Assembly: GCA_946407975.1 (NCBI GenBank)
Contig: CAMJQC010000014.1
Coordinates: 1-50,877, forward strand
Reading direction: 5' to 3'
Length of the DNA stretch: 50,877 nt
Origin: an uncultured Bacteroidales bacterium
Lineage (GTDB): Bacteria; Bacteroidota; Bacteroidia; Bacteroidales; F082
Under the pieces are notes generated by a model. The model saw only the letters and a list, made by a program, of their open reading frames with translations, did no database searches and had not been told where the DNA came from. Shown in pieces: positions 17,246 through 26,087 of the stretch. Position 1 is the first letter of the stretch; every line of letters begins with the position of its first letter. The position numbers were made by a program, and so were the translations under genes.

Positions 17246-18598
17246 ATGGCAGAACCAAAGAAGAACCGAGACAGTTTCGGGTCAAAAATAGGTATTGTCG
17301 CTGCTGCTGCAGGTTCGGCGGTAGGACTGGGAAACATCTATCGGTTTCCCTGTGAGGCAGGTAACAATGGGGGTGGAGCGTTTCTTATCGTTTATCTGAT
17401 TGTCGTGTTGGTTCTCGGCATTCCGGCCATGCTTTCTGAGTTTGTCATCGGACGCAGCGCCCAAGCCAACCCAGTTGGGTCGTTCAAGAAGCTTGCGCCT
17501 AAGACAGCCTGGCCCATTGTCGGTTATCTTGGCGTAATATGCGGTTTTATTATATTGTCTTTCTACTCAACGGTTTCCGGTTGGACACTTGAATATATAG
17601 TTAAATCCGTCGCTAACGATTTCCACGGCAAGGATTTGGCCGCTATAGAACAGGATTTTGCCGATTTCCACAACATGGGATGGAAGAATGTGTTGTGGCA
17701 GGCAATATTTATCTTCCTCACGGGTTTTGTCGTTTTCAAAGGCGTGCAAAACGGCATCGAGAAATATGCCAAGATATTGATGCCTGTGCTGCTGCTTATT
17801 TTGGTGGTGTTGGGGGTGCGCTCGCTGACTTTACCTGGTGCGAAAGAAGGTCTGACCTTTCTCTTCAACCCCGATTTCTCTAAAATCACAGGCAAGGTGC
17901 TTATCAATGCCTTAGGGCAGGCCTTTTTCTCTTTGAGCGTTGGCATGGGTGCCATGATCACTTATGGTTCCTACATTCAGAAAAATGACAATCTGACAAC
18001 TACCGCTTTGTCGGTGACGCTCGCTGACACTTTGATTGCCATCCTGGCAGGGATAGTGATTTTTCCCGCCGCCTTCTCCTTCGGAATCCGTCCGGAAGCA
18101 GGTACAGGATTGGTTTTCAACACTTTGCCTTTGATTTTCAACCAAATAACTGGCGGCTATTTCTTCTGCATCATTTTCTTCGTCCTGCTGGCAGTGGCAG
18201 CGCTGACTTCAACCATATCGCTGTTAGAAGTAGTTGTCGCCTATTTTGTGGAAGAGCTGCATATGACGCGTAAGGGGGCTACAGTGGTGGCATGCGTTGC
18301 CAATATGGCTTTGGGTGTGTTTGCATCGCTGAGTCTTAAGACGGGTACCTCCATACAAATAGCAGGGTTGCCGTTGTTTGGCGCGCTTGATTTCTTCTCT
18401 TCGAATATCCTGTTGCCTTTGGGCGGCTTGCTGATCGTCTTGTTTGTGGGTTGGTTCATGGGCAAGAAGAGATTCTATAAGGAGGTGACCAATGAAGGTG
18501 AAGTGAAGCTTCATGTGAAGGGGGTTATTTTATTTATTATAAGGTTTATAGCGCCAGTAGCAATTGCTATTATTTTCGTTTCGGGACTGGTGAAATAG
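17246..18598 (+). CDS. sodium-dependent transporter, NSS/SNF family
   Basis: The 450-residue membrane protein has about 11-12 predicted helices and the hallmark first helix: GSAVGLGNIYRFPCEAG (about 25-41), followed by NNGGGAFL and SEFVIGRSAQANPVG. Family members (LeuT-like) import amino acids or related solutes by Na+ symport across the inner membrane. The substrate cannot be read from sequence. The FSLSVGMGAMITYGSY block (about 230-245) of helix 6 is intact. It follows upp by 17 bases and precedes the HHH gene by 10 bases. An Na+ gradient to drive it could come from the membrane pyrophosphatase at 30740, an inference. Confidence 0.93.
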   Translation: MAEPKKNRDSFGSKIGIVAAAAGSAVGLGNIYRFPCEAGNNGGGAFLIVYLIVVLVLGIPAMLSEFVIGRSAQANPVGSFKKLAPKTAWPIVGYLGVICGFIILSFYSTVSGWTLEYIVKSVANDFHGKDLAAIEQDFADFHNMGWKNVLWQAIFIFLTGFVVFKGVQNGIEKYAKILMPVLLLILVVLGVRSLTLPGAKEGLTFLFNPDFSKITGKVLINALGQAFFSLSVGMGAMITYGSYIQKNDNLTTTALSVTLADTLIAILAGIVIFPAAFSFGIRPEAGTGLVFNTLPLIFNQITGGYFFCIIFFVLLAVAALTSTISLLEVVVAYFVEELHMTRKGATVVACVANMALGVFASLSLKTGTSIQIAGLPLFGALDFFSSNILLPLGGLLIVLFVGWFMGKKRFYKEVTNEGEVKLHVKGVILFIIRFIAPVAIAIIFVSGLVK

Positions 18599-18608
18599 CG
18601 GGCGCGTT

Positions 18609-19529
18609 ATGGATGAGTTCAGGAGGTTGTTCACATTTGGGAAAGGCGAAAGAGTTGCCATTATTTCCATTTTGACGGTCTTGTTGCTGTCCATTCTGGC
18701 ATGCATCTTTCTGCCGTTTAAGAAAGAACCACCCGCATATGCCTATCATAATTTGGATTCGCTGATTCAAGTTCGTGAAAACGCCCTTCAAGAGGCAGAA
18801 GCTCAAAAGCAAGAAGCCCGGTTGACCCAGCAATCCCATCTGACTCCCTTTCCGTTTAACCCTAACGAGATGAATGAAGGAGATTGGCAACGTCTAGGCC
18901 TGACCGAACGTCAGATCAGGATGATAGGCAATTATCAAGCCAAAGGTGGAACGTTCTATTCTAAAGCGGATTTCAGGAGGTTGTATTGTATCAATGATGA
19001 AGAATACGAAACGCTCGCTCCATATATCATCATTCCGGCATCTGAGAGTAAGAGAAAGACATATTCCGAAAAGGGTTTTAATTCGACAAATGCTTCAATT
19101 AATGATCCTGTATCATTTGACAAGAAGAAAATTGATATTGTTGCCATTAACTCGGCCGATTCGTCAATGTTGTCTGTTATTCCTCGGGTTGGGCCTTATT
19201 TGGCTACTCGAATTGTCGCCTATCGTGAAAGATTGGGAGGGTTTGTGGAACTTGAACAATTACTTGAAGTGAAAGGTATGGACGAATCTCGTTTTGAATC
19301 GATTGGGCGTTATTTGAGTTTTGATGAAACGGACGTAAAAAAGATAGATGTAAACCGTGATGAATTCAAAGCCATTTTAGCCCATCCTTATTTCACTTAT
19401 GATATGGTAAAAGCTGTTGTCCGATATCGGGAGTCAAGAGGGTTTATTAAGAATTGGGAACATTTGGAAACCGTGCTGACGGATTTTCATCCCCTAAACC
19501 ATAGATTAAAGTATTACATTAAATATTAG
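18609..19529 (+). CDS. ComEA-like protein: membrane anchor plus three helix-hairpin-helix units
   Basis: The 306-residue protein has one N-terminal membrane segment (about 16-36), a short charged coil (about 45-75), and three HHH-type units: about 82-142 (WQRLGLTERQIRMIGNYQ and KGGTFYSKADF), 174-236 (INSADSSMLSVIPRVGPYLA, the most canonical) and 244-303. HHH domains of the ComEA type bind DNA non-specifically; ComEA itself is a periplasmic receptor in DNA uptake. The repeats should lie in the periplasm if the N-terminus is cytoplasmic. It starts 10 bases after the NSS transporter. No other competence gene is adjacent. The family is common in Bacteroidota but its function there is, to my knowledge, unproven. 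Confidence 0.82.
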   Translation: MDEFRRLFTFGKGERVAIISILTVLLLSILACIFLPFKKEPPAYAYHNLDSLIQVRENALQEAEAQKQEARLTQQSHLTPFPFNPNEMNEGDWQRLGLTERQIRMIGNYQAKGGTFYSKADFRRLYCINDEEYETLAPYIIIPASESKRKTYSEKGFNSTNASINDPVSFDKKKIDIVAINSADSSMLSVIPRVGPYLATRIVAYRERLGGFVELEQLLEVKGMDESRFESIGRYLSFDETDVKKIDVNRDEFKAILAHPYFTYDMVKAVVRYRESRGFIKNWEHLETVLTDFHPLNHRLKYYIKY

Positions 19530-19546
19530 TATACAATATATTGAAT

Positions 19547-20824
19547 ATGAAAAATATAAAATATTTAATCATTCTTTTATTATTCTTTATTTCAGGATGG
19601 TTTATGCCTATGCGTGCTGCCTATTTGCTCATTCCGATGGACCAGACGCAGACCAACCATTTGAAAGCCTATGGCGTGGCTTATTGGGTGCTGGAACGGG
19701 AAGTGGAGATTAGTTGGCTTTTGAATTACAAGGGAGGCAGTTATTTGATTCCATATCATGACATGTTTGAACGCGAATGCAAGATGCGCAACGTTTCCTA
19801 TCAGGTAATCGCTGATGCGCAGGCCGATGCCATTCTGACCGAGATAGCCGACCCGGGTGTCAATATGGATGAGATGAAGCTGCAGAAAGTGCCTCGCATC
19901 GCCGTGTATGCTCCCAAATACAATTTGCCATGGGATGATGCCGTTACATTGGTGTTGACATATGCGGAGATTCCTTATGATGTGGTCTATGACGACGAGG
20001 TTTTGCAAGGCGTATTGCCCACCTATGATTGGTTGCACTTGCATCATGAAGATTTTACGGGACAATATGGCAAATTCTGGGCGCGTTACCGCAATTATCC
20101 TTGGTATCAAGATGATGTCCGATTACAGGAAGAGACGGCTGCTCGTTGGGGATTCACAAAGGTGTCGCAACTGAAACTGGCGGTGGCTAAAAAAATACGG
20201 GAGTTTGTGGCTGGCGGTGGCTATATGTTTGCCATGTGTTCGGCTCCCGATAGTTTTGATGTAGCGCTAGCAGCTGATGGTCTTGATATTTGTGATTACA
20301 TGTTTGATGGAGATCCGATCCGTAGCGGAGATCCAGCCCGTCTCAACTATGACAATTGTTTGGCTTTTACTGATTTCACAGTTTCAACCAATCCACAACA
20401 ATACGAAATTTCAAATATTGATGTCACGGAAGGCCGCAGTCGGCTCGTACGAGAAGACAACGACTTCTTCCTTTTGTTTGATTTTTCAGCCAAATGGGAT
20501 CCTGTTCCCACCATGTTGACGCAGTGTCACGAAAGACTTATTAAAGGGTTTATGGGACAGACTACGGCCTTTGACAAGGCGTTCGTGAAGCCTTCGACTG
20601 TTGTTTTGGGCGATAATGCTGCTTTGAATGAGGACCGTTATATTCATGGTAACTTTGGCAATGGATTTTGGACATTTCTCGGCGGCCATGATCCGGAAGA
20701 TTATCGTCATATCGTAGGAGATCCGCCAACTGAACTGGATATGCATCCCAATTCACCTGGCTATCGTTTAATTCTGAATAACATTTTGTTTCCTGCAGCA
20801 AAGAAGAAAGAACAAAAGACTTGA
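19547..20824 (+). CDS. exported protein of the family often labelled 'asparagine synthetase B'; function unknown
   Basis: The 425-residue protein has an N-terminal hydrophobic signal (about 5-25) and then conserved-looking blocks: LLIPMDQTQTNHLKAYG, LLNYKGGSYLIPYH, and GGGYMFAMCSAPDSFDVALA in a Rossmann or ThuA/amidotransferase-like alpha/beta domain. Bacteroidota relatives are often annotated 'asparagine synthetase B', but I see neither the N-terminal catalytic Cys2 of glutamine amidotransferases nor the SGGxDS ATP-binding loop of AsnB, and an exported ATP-dependent synthetase would be unlikely. Start: ATG at 19547, after a TTG at 19541. It lies 17 bases after the HHH gene and may share its transcript. 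Confidence 0.72.
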   Translation: MKNIKYLIILLLFFISGWFMPMRAAYLLIPMDQTQTNHLKAYGVAYWVLEREVEISWLLNYKGGSYLIPYHDMFERECKMRNVSYQVIADAQADAILTEIADPGVNMDEMKLQKVPRIAVYAPKYNLPWDDAVTLVLTYAEIPYDVVYDDEVLQGVLPTYDWLHLHHEDFTGQYGKFWARYRNYPWYQDDVRLQEETAARWGFTKVSQLKLAVAKKIREFVAGGGYMFAMCSAPDSFDVALAADGLDICDYMFDGDPIRSGDPARLNYDNCLAFTDFTVSTNPQQYEISNIDVTEGRSRLVREDNDFFLLFDFSAKWDPVPTMLTQCHERLIKGFMGQTTAFDKAFVKPSTVVLGDNAALNEDRYIHGNFGNGFWTFLGGHDPEDYRHIVGDPPTELDMHPNSPGYRLILNNILFPAAKKKEQKT

Positions 20825-20883
20825 CAGAGGCAAAAAAAACGACGTTTATATGGTTGTAAATGTTGTTGGATTGGATAAAAATA

Positions 20884-20918
20884 TATTTTTGCATTTCTAA
20901 AATATATGCATTTCTAAA
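20884..20918 (+). promoter_or_regulatory. promoter with a downstream direct repeat, first C10 peptidase
   Basis: TATTTTTG at 20884-20891 is preceded by TTG at 20863-20865 and 20866-20868. An 11-base direct repeat, GCATTTCTAAA, occurs at 20891-20901 and 20908-20918, spanning the expected transcription start. It could be an operator or simply an A/T-rich duplication. Confidence 0.45.
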
Positions 20919-20943
20919 GATCTAAATTAAATCGTATTTCATT

Positions 20944-23226
20944 ATGAGAAAAAGACTATTTGTATTGGCAACAGCCTTGTTCTTTTTTGGTCAGATGATG
21001 GCAAATCCAGTAGATGTCAATCGTGCTTATGACATCGCGTTGCGGTTTGCCCAGAACAATTTATCTTCGGCTAAAGACATTAAATCGGTAGACTTGGTAC
21101 ACACTCTTAAACAGCAGGATGGGACGTCTGCCGTCTATGTTTTTAATTATGACAAAGGCTTTGTCGTAGTAGCCGGTGACGATATTTCAATGCCTATCTT
21201 GGGCTATTCCGAAGAAGGCGCTTTTGATGTAGATAATATCCCCGATGGCCTTAACTACTATTTGCATCATTATCTGCGCCAGATTGAATTTGGGCGCCAA
21301 AATGGATTGAATGCCGATGAAGAGGCAAGCATGGAGTGGGAGAAGCTCGAAAAGGAAGGAATGCCTCGCATTTCAAACGAGATGAAGGTTGTGAATCCAC
21401 TTGTCACGTTAAGTTGGGATCAAAGCTATCCGTATAATTATTTTTGTCCTTCTCATTATAGTGGTCCTGGCGGACATTGCTATGCCGGTTGCGTTGCTAC
21501 TGCTATGTCCATGGTAATGAAATATTGGAATTGGCCAGATCGGGGAACGGGAACACACACCTATACTCCGGAGGGCTTTCCTGAACAAACAGTGAATTTT
21601 GAAAATGCAAGTTATGCATGGAACAATATGCCTAATTCACTTGGGTATAACTCGCCATCAGCACAAATCCAAGCCGTTGGCCTGCTGATGTATCACTGTG
21701 GTGTATCTGTTGATATGCAGTATGGTTATGGTTCTAGCGGGGCTTTTTCCCAGGATGTTCCAGCTTCTATCTCTACCTACTTCAAGTATACCGAACATAC
21801 CCGTCATGTGTTCCGGGATAACTATACTAAAACGGAGTGGGAAAATATGCTTATGGCAAATCTTGATCAAGGTTTTCCTGCATACTATTCCGGTTCGGAT
21901 AGTGAAGGAGGCCATGCTTTTGTTTGTGCTGGATATGATGCAAATCGGCGTTTCTTCTTCAATTGGGGTTGGAGCGGTTCAGGAAATGGCTTTTTTTATA
22001 TTGATGCCTTGAACGTTATGGGTTCACATTTCAATGAAGGCAACACCTGCATTCTCGATTTTGTGCCCGATTATATTTATGATGAGATGATTCCTGCCGT
22101 AACGGACCTTTCGGTAAGAGCGATCAATGCAAATTCAAAAACAGCCATTGTTTCTTGGACGAATCCGTCGGTCAATATGAGCGGAGCACCCATTAGCGAC
22201 ATAGAACGTGTGGTTGTGGAGCGTAATGGAGCAGTTGTGTTTTCTCAGGAAAACATTGTTGCAGGTGAGCCAATGAATTTTACTGACGAAGTGAGCCTTT
22301 ACGATTGTTATACCTATTCTATCCACTTTGTCAGTAATGGTGTTAAGGGCCGTTATGCTTCGACAAAATATCAATTCGGTCCGACTTGCACATGGAAAGT
22401 GGTCGGTCAGACCACCAATTTCCAAGGCTGGAATGATGGTAAGATTCAGGTGCTGAATTCATATGGCACGGTGATTGATGAAGTCACGTTAACGAGTTCG
22501 ACACCCGTAAGCCAACAGCTTAGAATACCTGAGGGAAATGTTTCGTTCAAATGGGTCGCCCCTTCAACTCTGGTGAACAATTTGACGATAAATATCAAGA
22601 ATTCCTCTAATGAAACTGTATATAGTTACTCGGGGGCATCTTCGGGTATTCCTACGGGTGTAATCCTTGCTCAAGACAACGATTGTGGCGGATGTCTTCC
22701 TCCTGATAATTTGACGGCTGTAGATGTCTTTATGGATGGTGTGCTGGGCACTTTGGTTTCTTGGGAATATGCTTCCGCCCCGAAGTCTTTCAAAGTATAC
22801 AGGAGCGATGACAATGTGGTATATGCTGAAATTGCCGAAGTCGACAAGAACGATCGTCAGTACTTTGATCCAGCAGTGTCTGGATCATATTATTATAAAG
22901 TGACGGCGTATAGAAACTATTGTGAATCAACTCCCGCTTGGACTAGCGAAGGAGAGGATTATGTCTTTGTAGATGTTACAACAGTTTACGAGTATGATGG
23001 TGGCATGAGCCTATTCCCCAATCCGTCAGATGATGTTTTGACGGTTAAGGCTGAAGGTATCGAGCAGGTTGCCGTCGCCAGCATGCTGGGTCAGGTGGTG
23101 TATTCCGCTCGGATTAATGCAGATGAGCTTGTTTTAAACACTTCTTCTTTTGACGCAGGCATTTACATGCTCACAATCAAAACAAAGAATGGATCAAGAT
23201 CATATAGGTTTGCCGTAATTCATTAA
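20944..23226 (+). CDS. C10 family cysteine peptidase (streptopain/PrtT-like), T9SS cargo
   Basis: The 760-residue secreted protein has a signal peptide (about 1-20), an inhibitory Spi-like propeptide (about 22-145, with GFVVVAGDD), and a C10 catalytic domain (about 150-380) with catalytic Cys183 in AGCVATAMS and His324 in GGHAFVCAGY, followed by FNWGWSGSGNG. Two FN3-like regions (about 385-480 and 590-680) and a C-terminal T9SS type A sorting domain (LFPNPSDDVLTV to the end) follow. Family members are extracellular thiol proteases such as streptococcal SpeB and Porphyromonas PrtT. It has its own promoter and terminator and is followed by a paralogue. Confidence 0.92.
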   Translation: MRKRLFVLATALFFFGQMMANPVDVNRAYDIALRFAQNNLSSAKDIKSVDLVHTLKQQDGTSAVYVFNYDKGFVVVAGDDISMPILGYSEEGAFDVDNIPDGLNYYLHHYLRQIEFGRQNGLNADEEASMEWEKLEKEGMPRISNEMKVVNPLVTLSWDQSYPYNYFCPSHYSGPGGHCYAGCVATAMSMVMKYWNWPDRGTGTHTYTPEGFPEQTVNFENASYAWNNMPNSLGYNSPSAQIQAVGLLMYHCGVSVDMQYGYGSSGAFSQDVPASISTYFKYTEHTRHVFRDNYTKTEWENMLMANLDQGFPAYYSGSDSEGGHAFVCAGYDANRRFFFNWGWSGSGNGFFYIDALNVMGSHFNEGNTCILDFVPDYIYDEMIPAVTDLSVRAINANSKTAIVSWTNPSVNMSGAPISDIERVVVERNGAVVFSQENIVAGEPMNFTDEVSLYDCYTYSIHFVSNGVKGRYASTKYQFGPTCTWKVVGQTTNFQGWNDGKIQVLNSYGTVIDEVTLTSSTPVSQQLRIPEGNVSFKWVAPSTLVNNLTINIKNSSNETVYSYSGASSGIPTGVILAQDNDCGGCLPPDNLTAVDVFMDGVLGTLVSWEYASAPKSFKVYRSDDNVVYAEIAEVDKNDRQYFDPAVSGSYYYKVTAYRNYCESTPAWTSEGEDYVFVDVTTVYEYDGGMSLFPNPSDDVLTVKAEGIEQVAVASMLGQVVYSARINADELVLNTSSFDAGIYMLTIKTKNGSRSYRFAVIH

Positions 23227-23268
23227 GCTTTCAAGGGCTCTCTATAGCCATATAAATATTGTATATGA

Positions 23269-23313
23269 CATAGGAGGAGGAAGTGATGCCACTTTTTCCT
23301 CCTGTGTTTTTTT
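23269..23313 (+). terminator. intrinsic terminator after first C10 peptidase
   Basis: A 17-pair stem (23269-23285 with 23290-23306, three wobble pairs) and a four-base loop ATGC are followed by seven T. This separates the two C10 genes into independent transcripts. Confidence 0.88.
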
Positions 23314-23371
23314 AATTATTATTAATCGTGTATCATTTGCTTATTTTTTGTTGCGCTTTTTGCACAATAGG

Positions 23372-23401
23372 TTGCGAGATAGTTTTTTTTTAATATTTTT
23401 G
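23372..23401 (+). promoter_or_regulatory. promoter of second C10 peptidase
   Basis: TTG (23372-23374), 19 bases, TATTTTTG (23394-23401). The ATG at 23445 is 43 bases downstream. Confidence 0.65.
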
Positions 23402-23444
23402 CACCCTAATACAAAAGATGATTAATAATTATAAACCTACACAA

Positions 23445-26018
23445 ATGAAAAAGTATTTGATGTTTATGCTTGTCTTTGTTATGGGAATCGGTATGGTGAA
23501 TGCCCATCCCGTTGACCAGAGCCGGGCAAAGTATGTTGGACAACAGTTTGTCCAAACTAGTTTTGATCAGTTGAAAGCCAATTCCAACTTGAATTTGGTT
23601 TATACAGCAGTGGCTACGAGAGGCGCTGTTGCCTATTATGTGTTCAATGTCGGTACTGAAGGCTTTGTTGTCGTCTCGGGTAACGACTTCTATAGACCAA
23701 TCATTGGTTTTTCTGAAGAAGGCACTTTTGATGCCGAAAACATTAATCCTGAGTTGGGATTTATGCTGAATCGTCTTGCAGAGAAAATGGGCGCTGTCAA
23801 TTGCGGCAAAGCATCTCCGGCTATTGAAGCAGAGTGGGAGTGTTTGATGAACGGCAACATGCTTCCTTCTCGTAACAGCAAAAAAGCCAAAACTTACTTG
23901 GTGCAGACCAAATGGGACCAGGATTATCCCTATAATGCTTTGTGTCCGACGGGAGTAGGTGGCCCAGGAGGACGTGTCTATGCTGGTTGTGTGGCAACTG
24001 CAATGTCACAAGTAATGAAATTCTGGGATCATCCGACGCAAGGACAAGGTTCCCATACCAATGTCTATGGTGGAAGTGCAAACTTCGGTAACACTACCTA
24101 TGATTGGCCAAATATGCCTCTTTCCTTAAGCTCTGGGTCTTCTCAGGCTGAAATTAATGCGGTAGCAACCCTTATTTATCATTGTGCCGTGTCTGTAGAT
24201 ATGAATTGGGCCATTGACGGCAGTGGCGCTTTCTCCGCTGATGTCCCTGGCAGAATAAATCAATACTTTAGATATTCCAATGCTGCTACATTGCAATACA
24301 GAGACTCTTACACCCGTAGCGCATGGGCAGATAAGTTAAAAGAATCATTCGATATGGGATGGCCTGTTTATTATTCTGGACAGGATACTTCCGTGACACC
24401 GTCTGCCGGACATGCTTTCGTGTGCGACGGCTATGACGATGATGGTTTCTTCCATTATAATTGGGGCTGGAGTGGCAGCGGCGATGGTTGGTTTGATTTT
24501 GATGAAATCGATTACAACTCAAGTGATGGCGCCATTTTTAATTTTGTTCCGACAGAAGTGTACAACGCAGCACCACAAGCTCCGACGTCGTTTATCGTTT
24601 CTCCTGTTGCAAATTATGAATTGGCAGCGGATTTGACTTGGATTAATCCAAGCAAGACTTTGAACAATTCTAATCTGACGCAAATCGACCAGATAATAGT
24701 TGAAAGAAATGGTGAAGTGATTTATACCGAAAACAATGTCACGCCAGGCGCTGTCATGCATTATACTGATAATACGGTGCCTCGTTTCGACTATTTTGAC
24801 TATCAAGTCTATGCGATTTCAAATGGCGTTCATGGTAAAATAGGTTACAAGAATGATGTCGCATTCGGTCCCGCTTGCGATTGGACATTGGCGATGACTT
24901 CCAATGTCATCCAAGGATGGAGAGATGGTTCTCTTTCAGTGTATAATGCTGCGGGAAGCCTTGTCGGCACTTATTCCGCCAGCTCATCTGGTATGAGTAC
25001 GGCAACAATTCATCTGCCCCTTGGAATCAATACTTTCGTTTGGACGGCTCCTTCTACACCCGTAACCAGCATGAATATCATCATCAAAGATTCTCAAAAT
25101 ACTACTGTTTATAACTATTCAGGTTCTTCTGCCGATCTCGCTTCAGGCGTAATCTTTGACGGTAATAACGGTTGCGGTGAAACCCCTGTTTCATCTCAAG
25201 TTCTGAATCTGAATGCTTCAGTTGATCCTGACAATGTCAATAACATCGTTTTGAATTGGGACGATTTGGGAGAAGAGGGCTATGGATATGTGGTGTATCG
25301 TGATGAGCTTTTATACCGTCTGATTCCTACTGGCCATTCATATGTTGATGAGAACGTCTCAATTGGCGGGCATTGCTACTATGTGGGCTTCTTAGGATAT
25401 GGTGGCGACAATGGCCTTTATTCTAATGAATCTTGCGCTAATGCCGGTGAAGGCTGTGAATCGCCCACTGATCTGGATTACGAGACTACAGGATCGCAGT
25501 TTAAGACCAAATTGAAATGGACCAGACCTAATCCTGGCGAGGGTCTGACAGGCTATTATCTCTATCGTAAGGCTGAAGGCGAAGATTATAAGAGAATTAA
25601 ACTTGTAGGTCCAACTGCTACGACTTATACTGATAACACCGCATTGGAGGAAGGCGATTATTATTATAAATTAGTTGCTTATTATCAAAGTACAGAGTGT
25701 GTGTCGGCTCCTGCAAATTGGATTGGTGATGAAAACCAGTACTTCTTGCACGTTTATTATTCTCCCACAGGCGTGAGTGAAAACGAAAGCGCAAGCGTTG
25801 CTTTGTATCCTAACCCGGCCAATAATCAGTTTACGATTGAAGGTCTTGGACTAACCCATGTCGCCGTTTATAACATGGTTGGTCAACTTGTTTATGATAC
25901 CGATTGTGAAGGCAATACTAAGGTCGTCAACTTAAACGGCGTCCAGTCAGGCATTTACATGGTTCGTATTAATACGACGGAAGGTAACACCACCAAGCGT
26001 GTCACCATCATGAGATAA
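23445..26018 (+). CDS. C10 family cysteine peptidase, second paralogue, T9SS cargo
   Basis: The 857-residue protein has the same layout as its neighbour: signal peptide (about 1-20), Spi-like propeptide (with GFVVVSGND), C10 catalytic domain with Cys182 in AGCVATAMS and His323 in AGHAFVCDGY, FN3-like modules, and a T9SS type A sorting domain beginning LYPNPANNQFTI. It is about 100 residues longer than the first because of an additional FN3-like region (about 670-770). The start at 23445 (MKKYLMFML) is chosen over 23418 because it gives a clean signal peptide. The pair is probably an old tandem duplication, with the C-terminal regions diverged most. It ends at a terminator. Confidence 0.92.
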   Translation: MKKYLMFMLVFVMGIGMVNAHPVDQSRAKYVGQQFVQTSFDQLKANSNLNLVYTAVATRGAVAYYVFNVGTEGFVVVSGNDFYRPIIGFSEEGTFDAENINPELGFMLNRLAEKMGAVNCGKASPAIEAEWECLMNGNMLPSRNSKKAKTYLVQTKWDQDYPYNALCPTGVGGPGGRVYAGCVATAMSQVMKFWDHPTQGQGSHTNVYGGSANFGNTTYDWPNMPLSLSSGSSQAEINAVATLIYHCAVSVDMNWAIDGSGAFSADVPGRINQYFRYSNAATLQYRDSYTRSAWADKLKESFDMGWPVYYSGQDTSVTPSAGHAFVCDGYDDDGFFHYNWGWSGSGDGWFDFDEIDYNSSDGAIFNFVPTEVYNAAPQAPTSFIVSPVANYELAADLTWINPSKTLNNSNLTQIDQIIVERNGEVIYTENNVTPGAVMHYTDNTVPRFDYFDYQVYAISNGVHGKIGYKNDVAFGPACDWTLAMTSNVIQGWRDGSLSVYNAAGSLVGTYSASSSGMSTATIHLPLGINTFVWTAPSTPVTSMNIIIKDSQNTTVYNYSGSSADLASGVIFDGNNGCGETPVSSQVLNLNASVDPDNVNNIVLNWDDLGEEGYGYVVYRDELLYRLIPTGHSYVDENVSIGGHCYYVGFLGYGGDNGLYSNESCANAGEGCESPTDLDYETTGSQFKTKLKWTRPNPGEGLTGYYLYRKAEGEDYKRIKLVGPTATTYTDNTALEEGDYYYKLVAYYQSTECVSAPANWIGDENQYFLHVYYSPTGVSENESASVALYPNPANNQFTIEGLGLTHVAVYNMVGQLVYDTDCEGNTKVVNLNGVQSGIYMVRINTTEGNTTKRVTIMR

Positions 26019-26045
26019 GCATCAAATGATTCATTTGTTTTGAAT

Positions 26046-26076
26046 AAGAACGGCCACTACTAGCGGCCGTTCTTTT
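26046..26076 (+). terminator. intrinsic terminator after second C10 peptidase
   Basis: Perfect ten-pair stem, AAGAACGGCC (26046-26055) with GGCCGTTCTT (26065-26074), a nine-base loop, then T residues. Confidence 0.85.
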
Positions 26077-26087
26077 CATTAAATGCC

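Noticed and set aside
26019..26087. A second promoter for the M15 gene between the terminator and its ATG
   Set aside because: Only 11 bases remain after the hairpin, and no TAnnTTTG is present there.
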